Both the position numbers and the translations under genes were made by a program. Source: JBKBIP01 sp046297495 (GTDB taxonomy: Bacteria; Planctomycetota; Planctomycetia; Gemmatales; Gemmataceae). Taken from it: a DNA stretch of 64,000 nt. The stretch is taken from NCBI GenBank assembly GCA_046297495.1, contig JBKBIP010000015.1:74593-138592 (forward strand), given 5' to 3'. Below the pieces are notes generated by a model. The model had not been told where the DNA came from. It worked only from the letters and a program-made list of their open reading frames with translations, and did not search any database. Shown piece after piece: positions 27,572-36,137 of this stretch (positions within the stretch are counted from its first letter, which is position 1; each line of letters starts with the position of its first letter).

Positions 27572-30500
27572 TCAACTCGCTCCCGCGGGGGGGGGAACGG
27601 CGTCCACCGTGGACGGTTCGCCACGTATCCGCACTTTACTGCTGCCTCTGGTCACGGATGATCCCGAACGCACGCGGCTGAAGCCGGGCATGAAGATCAA
27701 TTGGCGCCGGTACCGTTGCTGTAACATCCATTGGATACCCAATACCAGCGCTAAAATTAGAATACCGGGCTGACTGCCATAGACGATCAAGGGCAAGAAG
27801 GACGGCCACCAGACACCCAGAGTGATTCCCGTCAGTCCCAGCACCGCCAGAATGCACCAGAACTGCGCGCGTGAGAGAGGGGCGTAGTACAAGAGCAAGC
27901 CGACAGTCAGCACCACCAAGGAACAGAGCAGCAACCAAACCTGCTGCGGTACGTGCATGATCGACAATGGTTGCAAAGTAGTTTGCCAACAAACCAAGCT
28001 AGGTCGGTTCGGATTGCCAGCGGTACTACCGGAGAACCAGCGCTCCAAATCATCATGGCTGGCGGACGCCCTCGGAGCAGGCAACCAACCGCGCAGTCCC
28101 CATTGTTGCTCCACGGTCGTTCCTCTCCCCTGTTCAAACGCCACCCAATTGCCAGGTAGCTCCACCTGCCAGCGTACCCGTCCCAGAAAGACGTTGCCAC
28201 GCAGTTGGGGCGGTTGAAACGAAGTCCAAAACGACATCCGCGACAGCAAGCCGCCGCTGTTCGCGGCGCCAATCCCTGGTGTGATCACGTAATAAACATC
28301 GAGTACCATCGGATATTGATGGCTTTCCGGCTGTGGCATCCGCAAACGGACCAGGTGCCCCCGGTCGTTGGGTGGAACATGGTCATCCAAGGGTTCCATG
28401 TTGGGAATGTGGCCGTCCAACCGTAAGTCGAGGTTTAAGCTGGAGATGGTCCCGCCGCGCGTGGGTAGTTCCAGGTCGAGCGTCCGGGTGGTCAGCTTGT
28501 TGATGAGAAAGCGGGTGCGATACTCTTGTTCGCCGTTCTCCCGAACGAACACTTGAACCAACACGCGGTCCACGGCAATCGCGGCCAACGGCGCCAGAGC
28601 CGATTCCGTCAAGGCGATGACCAAGGGTAGGTCGGTGCCGGTGGCCCGCATGACCAGGGAAGGGAGCCGGTCCCGTCCGGGAACAATTTCGGGGGGCCGA
28701 ATTTCCCACACCCGACTGGCCAGAACCGGCTTGACGCCGGGGTCGCTCCACACGCGGACCTGCGTGAGCGTTTGCGTGGCATCCGCGCACCAAAACAGCG
28801 GCACAACGAAGTCACGCTGAGCAACTCGCGAGTCGGCGGCCGGCAGATCGAACCAGTATTCCAGCGTGACTTCCCGTTTTTGAAACGCGGCGTCGTCCAG
28901 CTCGAGAATACCGATCAGGTCGGCTTGAGGGACCAACACCCCCCCCTGCACGATGGGCAAACGCTCGCGGGCCAAGCCGGGCATATGAACCCGTAGTTGC
29001 CGGAGTCGTTCGCGCGGAAAGCGGAAGCGGCAACGCACATGAGCTTGAGCCGCTTCCAGGTTGAGGGAGACATCCATGCTCGTGTCCACCGACAAGTCGA
29101 GGCGATGTTGACGCCAGCCTAAATCGACATGGGTAGGAGCCTGATCGAATCGCCAGGCTCCTTGCCCGGTGTTCGTCAAGGGCATACGTGGCTCCCACGC
29201 GACGTGGGACATTTCCCAGCCCTCCGGCAAATGGATGTGGAACTCCCCCCCTTGATCCAAGGTGTTGCGTGGCTGGGGCAACAACAAGATGGCATCTTGT
29301 ACGTCGTCCGCCATCGCCACCAAGCCGTGCAACGTCACGCGGAATTCCGCTTTCTCCGGTGAGACGAATGGCCCGCCTTGCGCCTGCGCCAGTTTGATGA
29401 GCGCTCGGGCCGCTCCCTTCTCCGGTTCCAGCAGCTCGACGCTTTCCACCAAGGTCGCCGGCTCCGCTCGAATCTGACGCAGGTTGTTCGGGACTTCCAC
29501 TTCCAAGCGATCCACGATCATCCGAACCGGCGTGATGTGAATATCCGTGCGAATCAACCACCCTTCCGAGGTGAGCTGGAGATGATGAACGAGGCGCGAT
29601 TGCAAGACGCCTTGGAGTTTTTCCACGTCCAGCTCCACAAGCGGGGGCGGCGGCGCGGCCCGGACCACGTTGGGAAGATTGAAATAGTGATACATGACAG
29701 ACGTGCCGGATTCCGGACGTTGGGCTTCCGGCACCGGCATGGGAATGATTTCGCCGCGCGGCGTGACGCGCACGCGCACGTCAGCCGGTGCTTTAATCAA
29801 GATTCGGCCTTGTTGGCGAAATGCGTTCAGGACGAAATACGGCCCCACGGCCAGTCGTTGACCGTTGCGCATTTGGCGTTGACGAATATGCACGGTCAGC
29901 GGCCCACTACCCGGTTCGGTGAGCTGGACCGTCCAGACGGGGTTCTTGGCGTCGGTCGGGGGAACAACCGTCGCATATTGCTGGTTGGGCAGCTCCACGA
30001 TGGCCTGAGTGGGAGCGTAAATTTTCCAAACATCGGTTTGACCGCGCAACGTTTTCAAAGTCAAGCGGGCCGTGGTCGTGATTTGATTCTCCTCCACCAG
30101 CACATCGATCTCGCCTTGGGAGTCCACCAGCGGTTGATCGGGCTGCTGAGGGGTTGGACCGCGCCAGCTGATCTCCAGCCGATCCGTGGGACCCAAGGCC
30201 AACGCGCGGCGTTGGGGATTGCGTGCGCGGAGCGAGACAGCGGTTTCCACCTGTTCCCGTTCCCGAAACTTCGCATCCAGCTGTTCGCGTTCCCGGAACT
30301 TGATGCGCACATCTTGAACGGCGTCTGGCCCATCAAAGGCTTCCAATAATGTCACCGCCGCGCGTGGCAAGCTCAATTCAAAGCCGCGTTGCTGGTCGCG
30401 CACGAATACAGGGACTTCCATGTCCAGGATCACGGTGTATGGGTGATCTTTCTTTTCCAGGCGCACCAGGAACCCATCGTCCCCCGGCGGCAACAAGATG

Positions 30501-30895
30501 GGCAGCTGGCCGTCGTCGAAGCGCGCCGCGATGGGCCGCGCTTTGTGACACCCCAAAGCGATAAGTTCCCGCGCTTCCTCCGTCACGATGTGGAAGGTGG
30601 CTTGCACCCGCACGACATCGCCGACCACCCGCCCCGTCAACCTGCATTCATTGGGCACGCGCGGTTTGGACACGGCTTCGAGCAGCGCGCGCAGGCGATC
30701 CCGCTCGTCGAGCAATTTTTGAAATTCGCGGAGAACGTCCGCGGGTAGTTTCGGGAGCAACTCCATCTCCCCCGCGGCGCGCGGCGCGGACGGCTCCTGG
30801 GCAGGCGGAGCGGTGGCTGGTTGAGCTGCCAGACAGGCCAGCGTCCATACAATGCCGAGCGCCGCGCGCGCTGCCACTTGTCGGCTGGTCTTCAC
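27572..30895 (-). CDS. Large membrane-anchored exported protein, one-module relative of the neighbouring giant
   Basis: Protein of 1107 residues with a signal peptide (ALGIVWTLACLAAQPATA), a short helical segment (LREFQKLLDERDRLRALLEA), a ~900-residue beta-rich exported region, and a cluster of about three helices at about 980-1065 (VWLLLCSLVVLTVGLLLYYA, FWCILAVLGLTGITLGVWW, GILILALVLGIQWML). The C-terminal tail (~45 residues) is basic and Pro/Ser-rich and would be cytoplasmic. A degenerate duplication FREREQLDAKFREREQVE occurs near residues 200-217. No catalytic motif. It is 132 nt upstream of, and in the same direction as, the giant gene, so they are likely co-expressed. Function unknown. 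Confidence 0.75.
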   Translation of the reverse strand: MKTSRQVAARAALGIVWTLACLAAQPATAPPAQEPSAPRAAGEMELLPKLPADVLREFQKLLDERDRLRALLEAVSKPRVPNECRLTGRVVGDVVRVQATFHIVTEEARELIALGCHKARPIAARFDDGQLPILLPPGDDGFLVRLEKKDHPYTVILDMEVPVFVRDQQRGFELSLPRAAVTLLEAFDGPDAVQDVRIKFREREQLDAKFREREQVETAVSLRARNPQRRALALGPTDRLEISWRGPTPQQPDQPLVDSQGEIDVLVEENQITTTARLTLKTLRGQTDVWKIYAPTQAIVELPNQQYATVVPPTDAKNPVWTVQLTEPGSGPLTVHIRQRQMRNGQRLAVGPYFVLNAFRQQGRILIKAPADVRVRVTPRGEIIPMPVPEAQRPESGTSVMYHYFNLPNVVRAAPPPPLVELDVEKLQGVLQSRLVHHLQLTSEGWLIRTDIHITPVRMIVDRLEVEVPNNLRQIRAEPATLVESVELLEPEKGAARALIKLAQAQGGPFVSPEKAEFRVTLHGLVAMADDVQDAILLLPQPRNTLDQGGEFHIHLPEGWEMSHVAWEPRMPLTNTGQGAWRFDQAPTHVDLGWRQHRLDLSVDTSMDVSLNLEAAQAHVRCRFRFPRERLRQLRVHMPGLARERLPIVQGGVLVPQADLIGILELDDAAFQKREVTLEYWFDLPAADSRVAQRDFVVPLFWCADATQTLTQVRVWSDPGVKPVLASRVWEIRPPEIVPGRDRLPSLVMRATGTDLPLVIALTESALAPLAAIAVDRVLVQVFVRENGEQEYRTRFLINKLTTRTLDLELPTRGGTISSLNLDLRLDGHIPNMEPLDDHVPPNDRGHLVRLRMPQPESHQYPMVLDVYYVITPGIGAANSGGLLSRMSFWTSFQPPQLRGNVFLGRVRWQVELPGNWVAFEQGRGTTVEQQWGLRGWLPAPRASASHDDLERWFSGSTAGNPNRPSLVCWQTTLQPLSIMHVPQQVWLLLCSLVVLTVGLLLYYAPLSRAQFWCILAVLGLTGITLGVWWPSFLPLIVYGSQPGILILALVLGIQWMLQQRYRRQLIFMPGFSRVRSGSSVTRGSSKVRIRGEPSTVDAVPPPAGAS

Positions 30896-31235
30896 GATGG
30901 TTCCTTTCCTACTGGCGCAAGGCGATAGATGGGAACGGGCATTCGTGGCCGCTGGGGCCGCCTTGGTTACGCCCTCATGTCATTACGCCCCAGTGATGGG
31001 ACGCTGTTCATTATAACTGGATAATAAGAAATTACAGGCGGTGGTTTCTCTATTTTTACATTCGTGCCAGTTCGAGCAACCGGGCCGAACCACCTGTAGC
31101 AGCTATGACAAGAATAAAGGGGGGATAAGAAATACGTGAAATTATCCGAGAAGGCGAGCGGGGGCCGTCAGACCCCCAGTATCTCGCCCCAACCAGCGGG
31201 CTTAACGCCCCCCGCGCGCCTTTTTCGGAAGTTCG
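30896..31235. other. Intergenic gap
   Basis: About 340 bases holding the upstream region of the 1107-residue gene. An AT-rich stretch at 31005-31060 could contain its promoter. A G5/C5 inverted pair near 31155-31175 could be a weak hairpin after the cytochrome gene. Nothing else seen. Confidence 0.5.
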
Positions 31236-31841
31236 TTACTGCCGGAAGACGCTGTGGCAGGCGGCGCAGGTGCCGTCGAGCTTGAAGGCGGCCTTGTTGA
31301 CGGCGCCCGGGTCCTTCTTCTTGATGGCCTCGGCCAGAGCGATGCTCTCCTTGGCCATCTCATCCGACCACTTGATCCAATCCGCCTTGCGCTTGCTGGG
31401 GGCTTGGTGCTTGCTGATCTCGCCGATGGCGGCGGAGATGTAGGCCGCGCGCAGCAGGGCTTGTTCATTTTTCGCCAAATCTTGCGCGTTGGGAGCGGCT
31501 TTGCCAAATTCGATGATCACGCGCTCGATGCCATCGGGAGTGATCTCCCCCGGCTTGTCGCCAACGCCGATGCCTCCCGTGACCTTGCCGGCCGCCGTGA
31601 CCCGACGCAGGGCCATGATGTACATAATGTCTTCCACTTCCTCGTATTTCTTGGCGATGTCCGCGGATTGCTTCTTCACGGCGGCGGCGTCCCCTTTTTC
31701 AATCGCCGAAGCTAATTTCAGGACGGCGGCGCGCATTTCCGCTTCATCATCCGCTTGAAGGTTGCTGTTGCTGGCCCACAGCAGCACGGCCAAAGCCACC
31801 ACGGCGGAACTCATCATCCACCAACGTGCGTGCGTTCTCAT
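31236..31841 (-). CDS. Cytochrome c'-type haem protein
   Basis: Exported protein of 201 residues: signal peptide (MMSSAVVALAVLLWASNSNLQA), a mostly helical body, and a single haem-binding motif CAACH only 9-13 residues from the C-terminus. A C-terminal CXXCH on a four-helix bundle is the cytochrome c' layout. The body (helices MRAAVLKLASAIEKGDAAAV and DWIKWSDEMAKESIALAEAI) fits. Likely periplasmic, in electron transfer or gas/radical binding. AGAAGGAGA 6 nt before the ATG fixes the start at 31841; an upstream frame extension to 32048 is not credible. Confidence 0.85.
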   Translation of the reverse strand: MRTHARWWMMSSAVVALAVLLWASNSNLQADDEAEMRAAVLKLASAIEKGDAAAVKKQSADIAKKYEEVEDIMYIMALRRVTAAGKVTGGIGVGDKPGEITPDGIERVIIEFGKAAPNAQDLAKNEQALLRAAYISAAIGEISKHQAPSKRKADWIKWSDEMAKESIALAEAIKKKDPGAVNKAAFKLDGTCAACHSVFRQ

Positions 31842-32095
31842 GCAATTCTCCTTCTGGGAGGTTAACAAGAAAAACTCGAAACGTGGCGGAGAAACAAGGT
31901 GTGATCGACCCCCCCCGCCCGTGAGTAACCCACAACGCATAGATATTATGATGGGGATTTCGTCTCTGGCAAGAAAATAGCGCGCGAAACGGCGTTGATT
32001 TTCGATGGCTGGATTGGCGCGGGTCCACAGCCCCCCGCGCCAATCCATTCCGCATCAAGAGCGAACAGTCCGAACCTTCCGGGGAGACCGCCAGC

Positions 32096-33427
32096 TCAGC
32101 CGACCAGCTGGCGAATGGGCTTGCCTTGCGGCACCAACTCAATCGGTCGGCCATCTTGCGCGCGATACCAGGTGTGCAGCGGCACGCCGAGGGTGTGGTA
32201 AATGGTGGCGGCCAAATCTTGCGGCGTCGCCGGGTCGTTGATGACATATTCTCCCAAGGCATTGGTGGCGCCGACGACTTCGCCGGTACGGACGCCGCCG
32301 CCCCCCATGCAGGCCACTCCCGCCGTCGCCCAGTGATCGCGCCCCGCCGAGGGGTTGATCTTCGGCGTCCGGCCAAAGTCACCGAACCATACCACCAACG
32401 TGTTGTCCAGCAAGCCGCGATCGTGCAGGTCTTGCAGCAAGGCGGCATAGGCCTGATCGAGGATCGGCAGCTTGCGTTCCTTCAAGGTGCGGAAGTTGTT
32501 CTGGTGCGTGTCCCAGCCGCCATCCGTCACGGTCACGAAATGGACACCGGCTTCGATCAGCCGCCGGGCCAGCAAGCACGATTGGCCGAACTGACTCCGG
32601 CCATAGCGTTCCCGCAGCCGGTCGGGTTCTTCCTCCAGGTTGAATGCTTTCTTGGCGGCGGGGGAGGTGATCAGGCCATGAGCCTTTTCATAGAAGACAT
32701 CGCGGGCTTGCACCGATTGCGAGCTTTCCTCGATGTTCTTCTGATAGCGGTCCAGCTCGGCCAGCATGTGATAGCGCCGTTCCAGCCGAGAGCGTTCGGC
32801 GTCGTTGGCCAAGCTCAGATCGCGCACCTTGAAGCTCGGCGCGTTGGGGTCTTCGTGAATTTCAAAGGGGTTGTATTGGTCTCCCAAGAAGCCCGCGATG
32901 CCGCCGTTGAAACGCCGGTCGATGAACCGCCCCAGCTGCACGAACGGGAAAATGCCATTCGGATAACCCCGCTCCTTGGCGATCACCGAACCGAAGCACG
33001 GAAACGGCAGCGAGGCGTTGAATTTGTGGCCGGTCATCATGAGGTGATCGGCGACGCCGTGGCTGCCGTTCTGCGGATTGTGGCCGCGAATGATGCTGTA
33101 CTTATCGGTCTGCTGGGCCAGGTGCGGCAGGTGTTCGGAGATGCGAATCCCCGGCAACGTGGTCGGGATGGTGTTGAATTCGCCGCGCACCTCGGCCGGC
33201 GCGTCGGGCTTGGGATCGAAGGTCTCGTGATGGCTGGGCCCCCCTTGCATCCACATCAGGATGCAGTTGACCGTCTTGCCGGCTGGATTCGCGTCGGCGG
33301 CGAGCTGCTTCAGCCGCAGGAACCCCGGCAAGGTCAAGCCCAAGGCCGACAAGCCGCCGATGCGCAGAAACTCACGGCGCGTCCCGCCCGTGCAATCCGA
33401 CGTTCTTCCGGTGATGAAATCCAACAT
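32096..33427 (-). CDS. DUF1501 family exported protein
   Basis: Protein of 443 residues with a twin-arginine-type signal (TRREFLRIGGLSALGLTLPGF). The DUF1501 family is widespread in planctomycetes and has a sulfatase/alkaline-phosphatase-like fold. Visible motifs: ILMWMQGGPSHHETFDPKP at the start of the domain, IIRGHNPQNGSHGVADHLMM, TVTDGGWDTHQNNF, and WFGDFGRTPKIN followed by AGRDHWATAG. The His/Asp-rich positions suggest metal binding. The substrate is unknown; in planctomycetes these often sit beside DUF1553/DUF1549 cytochrome-like genes, which are absent here. It is next to the c'-type cytochrome. Start at ATG 33427, with GGGGGGAGTGG upstream. Confidence 0.9.
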   Translation of the reverse strand: MLDFITGRTSDCTGGTRREFLRIGGLSALGLTLPGFLRLKQLAADANPAGKTVNCILMWMQGGPSHHETFDPKPDAPAEVRGEFNTIPTTLPGIRISEHLPHLAQQTDKYSIIRGHNPQNGSHGVADHLMMTGHKFNASLPFPCFGSVIAKERGYPNGIFPFVQLGRFIDRRFNGGIAGFLGDQYNPFEIHEDPNAPSFKVRDLSLANDAERSRLERRYHMLAELDRYQKNIEESSQSVQARDVFYEKAHGLITSPAAKKAFNLEEEPDRLRERYGRSQFGQSCLLARRLIEAGVHFVTVTDGGWDTHQNNFRTLKERKLPILDQAYAALLQDLHDRGLLDNTLVVWFGDFGRTPKINPSAGRDHWATAGVACMGGGGVRTGEVVGATNALGEYVINDPATPQDLAATIYHTLGVPLHTWYRAQDGRPIELVPQGKPIRQLVG

Positions 33428-33922
33428 GGCAATCCACTCCCCCCAAGGTGGCAGGATGATAGTAGATAGGAATTCGTATGGTCCCATCCTCGTGGGCGTG
33501 ATCGAGGCGGTTGGTTGCTTGGCGGTGGCTCGCGCCGTCCCCCTCCAGCGCGAACGGCAAGGCGGGTTTAAGGTGGGCTGGGCAATAATGCTGCTCCCAC
33601 CTCCTCAGATTGGCCGGCTTCAGGGCCGTTGTCAATAGAAAAAAGCCAATTCTTGTCCGAGAAAAGGGGACGCGACTCGAATTCGATGGCTGTCGGATGG
33701 CGCCACGCTCAACTGTCAAGCAAATTCGAGTCGCGTCCCCTTTTCATCTTTTCATCCGCGTCCGCGCGGGTGGACGTGCGCGCCACCGGCGCGTAGAATA
33801 AAATTGCCGCGCTAGTCAATTCCTGTTTGGTGTTCCAATGTCTTGCGGTGCCGTTCGTCAGGAGACGACGCCACGCGGAGTGATTCCCCCCAATCCAGAG
33901 TGCAAGGGAAAGCAGTAACATC
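33428..33922. other. Divergent intergenic region with a long palindrome
   Basis: About 495 bases between two divergent genes. Apart from the 23-bp-arm inverted repeat at 33661-33745 (separate entry), I see no gene. Confidence 0.5.
33661..33745. repeat. Perfect 23-bp inverted repeat
   Basis: Left arm 33661-33683 begins GAAAAGGGGACGCGACT; right arm 33723-33745 is its exact complement, with a 39-nt loop. It lies between divergent gene starts, so it is not the terminator of either. A related motif (AAAAGGGGACAGGAGTCGA on the minus strand) occurs near 9690-9710. Confidence 0.8.
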
Positions 33923-35023
33923 ATGGCGGACATTCTCACCTGGCGTGATGACCACGACGCGGCGGAAATCATCCAACGGACGGCGACCGCAGTGCTGGAG
34001 GGAGCGGTGGTGGCCGTGCCGACCGAAACCGGCTATGTCGCGGCGGGGAGCGTGTTGGCTCCGACGGCGGTGGCACGCCTGGCAGCGGGGACGGACGAGC
34101 CGTTGACCCTCGCCGTTCCGACGGTGGGGCACGCCCTGGATTGGGTGTGGGACATGAGCACGTTGGGCCGGCGCTTGGCGCGGCGCTGCTGGCCGGGACC
34201 CATGACCTTGGTGTTCGCCAACGGCGTGGGGGAAGGGCTGCTGAGCCGACTGCCGACTGCGGTGCGGCGCCACTTATGCCCCGATAGCAAGCTATATTTA
34301 ACCAGCCCCGAACAAGTCATCCTGGCGAGCTTGTTGCGCTTCCTGCCCGCCCCGATGGTCCTGGCCCGCCGCGCGGCAGCGCCGGGAGAGACTCCCAGCA
34401 GCCTGGAAATGGTGCTCCAGGCCTGCGGCGCGGACATCGCCTTGGCCATCGATGCTGGCCCACCTGTTTACGATCAGCCGAATACCGTCGTGGCGGTCAA
34501 CGGCACGAGCTGGCGGATGGTGAGCGAAGGGGTGCTGTCCACCGAGGAAGTGGCTCAGCAAACGGTTTGCCTGGTGGTCTTCGTCTGCACGGGAAATACG
34601 TGCCGCAGCCCGATGGCCGAGGCTCTGTGTAAGATGTTGTTGGCGCGACGCTTGCAATGTACGATCGAAGAGTTGCCGCAGCGCGGCTTCCTGGTGTTGT
34701 CGGCGGGAATGGCCGCCGCGGTGGGAGACCAGGCCGCCCCCGAGGCCGCGGCCGCCGTCCAAGAATTAGGGGCTGAGCTGACCGGGCACGCCAGCCGACC
34801 GTTGGCTGGCGAACTGGCAGCCCAGGCCGACTTTCTCATCACCATGACCCGAGGACATGGCGAGGCGGTACGGGCCCGCTTTCCCCATGTCGCGCCGCCG
34901 CGCTTGCTGTGCCCGGATGGTCATGATATTGCCGACCCTATCGGCGGCGACGCGGACGTGTATCGCGCCTGCGCCCAGCAGCTGTTGCGGCACATCGAAC
35001 AGCTCGTCGCGGAGCTTCAGTAG
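33923..35023 (+). CDS. Fusion of degenerate Sua5/YrdC-like domain with YwlE-like (arginine) phosphatase
   Basis: Protein of 366 residues. Residues 1-210 resemble Sua5/YrdC (VVAVPTETGYVAAG and CWPGPMTLVF), but the usual IKGRPxxKPL segment is replaced by LAAGTDEPLTLAV and the SAN motif is absent, so threonylcarbamoyl-AMP synthesis is doubtful. Residues ~215-366 are a complete low-molecular-weight phosphatase: P-loop VCTGNTCRSP with nucleophile Cys222 and Arg228, and general acid Asp338 in ADPIGGD. The Thr at P-loop position CTGNT (Thr226) is the residue that distinguishes protein-arginine phosphatases of the YwlE type from tyrosine phosphatases, which have Ile there. rpiB follows after 1 nt, matching the ywlC-ywlE-ywlF order of Bacillus. 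Arginine phosphatase activity is inference. Confidence 0.85.
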   Translation: MADILTWRDDHDAAEIIQRTATAVLEGAVVAVPTETGYVAAGSVLAPTAVARLAAGTDEPLTLAVPTVGHALDWVWDMSTLGRRLARRCWPGPMTLVFANGVGEGLLSRLPTAVRRHLCPDSKLYLTSPEQVILASLLRFLPAPMVLARRAAAPGETPSSLEMVLQACGADIALAIDAGPPVYDQPNTVVAVNGTSWRMVSEGVLSTEEVAQQTVCLVVFVCTGNTCRSPMAEALCKMLLARRLQCTIEELPQRGFLVLSAGMAAAVGDQAAPEAAAAVQELGAELTGHASRPLAGELAAQADFLITMTRGHGEAVRARFPHVAPPRLLCPDGHDIADPIGGDADVYRACAQQLLRHIEQLVAELQ

Positions 35024-35024
35024 C

Positions 35025-35468
35025 ATGAAAATAGCCATTGGCAGTGATCATCGCGGTTTCGACGTCAAACGGCGCTTGCAGTCCTTTCTGACCCTGCTCG
35101 ACCATGAGGTGTTGGACGTGGGACCGTCGAGCAGCGATAGCGTCGATTATCCGGATTTCGCCTTCAAGGTGGCCCGCGCTGTCAGCGAAGGGCGGGTGCA
35201 GCGCGGCATCTTGATCTGCGGCAGCGGCATCGGCATGTGCATCGCCGCCAACAAGGTGCGGGGCGTGCGCGCCGCTTTGTGTCATGACGCCATCACCGCC
35301 GAGATGAGCCGGCGCCATAACGATGCGAATGTTCTCTGCTTGTCCGCCGATTTATTGGGTGAGGAGCTGATGGAGCGCATGGTGCGCATCTGGTTGCAGA
35401 CGGACTTCGAGGGGGGCCGCCACGCCCGCCGTGTCGAGAAAATCGTGCGTTTTGAACAAGAATCGTGA
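35025..35468 (+). CDS. rpiB: Ribose-5-phosphate isomerase B
   Basis: Interconverts ribulose 5-phosphate and ribose 5-phosphate in the pentose phosphate pathway; cytoplasmic. The product of 147 residues has the RpiB/LacAB pattern: MKIAIGSDHRGFDVKRRL at the N-terminus, DYPDFA, the active-site segment ICGSGIGMCIAANKVRGVRA, and HNDANVLCLSADLLG. The length is normal. It starts 1 nt after the stop of the phosphatase fusion, so it is probably translationally coupled; an earlier in-frame start at 34857 would lie inside that gene and is rejected because the RpiB fold begins at MKIAIGS. Confidence 0.94.
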   Translation: MKIAIGSDHRGFDVKRRLQSFLTLLDHEVLDVGPSSSDSVDYPDFAFKVARAVSEGRVQRGILICGSGIGMCIAANKVRGVRAALCHDAITAEMSRRHNDANVLCLSADLLGEELMERMVRIWLQTDFEGGRHARRVEKIVRFEQES

Positions 35469-35519
35469 GCCAGGGCGCCGCGCGGAAGTGTTCGCGCGGC
35501 CTGTCTTTTCTACCTCTTG

Positions 35520-36083
35520 ATGGTCAATCAACTGTTGTCCCGCTGGTTGCGGCGGATCGGCGGGAGTCCCTGTTTTCGCGTCCACGGCAAGGCCAGGGTG
35601 GAAACTGCCTGGCGCGTCATCCAGGTGTACGCCACGCACCGCCGCGATGCCGACAGCCGCTGGCCTATCTTGTGGCGGGGCATGTGCATCACCTGGACGC
35701 CTGAGGTCGTGGTCATCGGCTGGGATTTCGCCGAGCAGGTGGTGCGCGAGCAAATGCGCGAGCCGGCGTCGCGCCAACATCCCCTGGAAGTGATCGGCGG
35801 GCGGATCGGCGATCCGCGCCGCCGCCTGGATGCGGGCGGGCCGAGTTTGGCCAGTTGCAGCGAAGTGATCGCTCACGAAATTGGCCATACCTGGCAAGCG
35901 CTCCGGCTCGGCGACCTGTACCTGCCCGTGGTGGGCGCCGTCACCTGGTTCCGGGAAGGGGCCCATTGGTGGAACCATTTCGAGAATGAAGCGAGCGAGA
36001 TCGGCCAATTCGGCGGTTTGGTCAATGGCTCGGTGTACCCGGAGTTAATGACACGCTGTCAACAGCATGGGAAATCATGTTGA
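35520..36083 (+). CDS. Zincin-like hypothetical protein (HEIGH motif)
   Basis: Protein of 187 residues that I cannot assign to a named family. It contains a metalloprotease-type zinc motif, EVIAHEIGHTWQALRLG at about residues 119-135, followed about 25 residues later by HWWNHFENEASEIG, whose Glu could be the third zinc ligand. No signal peptide, so it is probably cytoplasmic. It may be an inactive or narrow-specificity peptidase, or a domain found with type III effectors and toxins. It lies 51 nt after rpiB in the same direction and converges with the STAS gene. ATG at 35520; a TTG codon directly upstream is in frame. Confidence 0.7.
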   Translation: MVNQLLSRWLRRIGGSPCFRVHGKARVETAWRVIQVYATHRRDADSRWPILWRGMCITWTPEVVVIGWDFAEQVVREQMREPASRQHPLEVIGGRIGDPRRRLDAGGPSLASCSEVIAHEIGHTWQALRLGDLYLPVVGAVTWFREGAHWWNHFENEASEIGQFGGLVNGSVYPELMTRCQQHGKSC

Positions 36084-36137
36084 CCGGGGCGGCGCCGCGT
36101 GGGCGCGCCTGCCCAACCGGGTTGCCCTCCCGCGTTG

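Noticed and set aside
33661..33745. Bidirectional terminator
   Set aside because: Neighbouring genes start away from it, so nothing needs terminating there.
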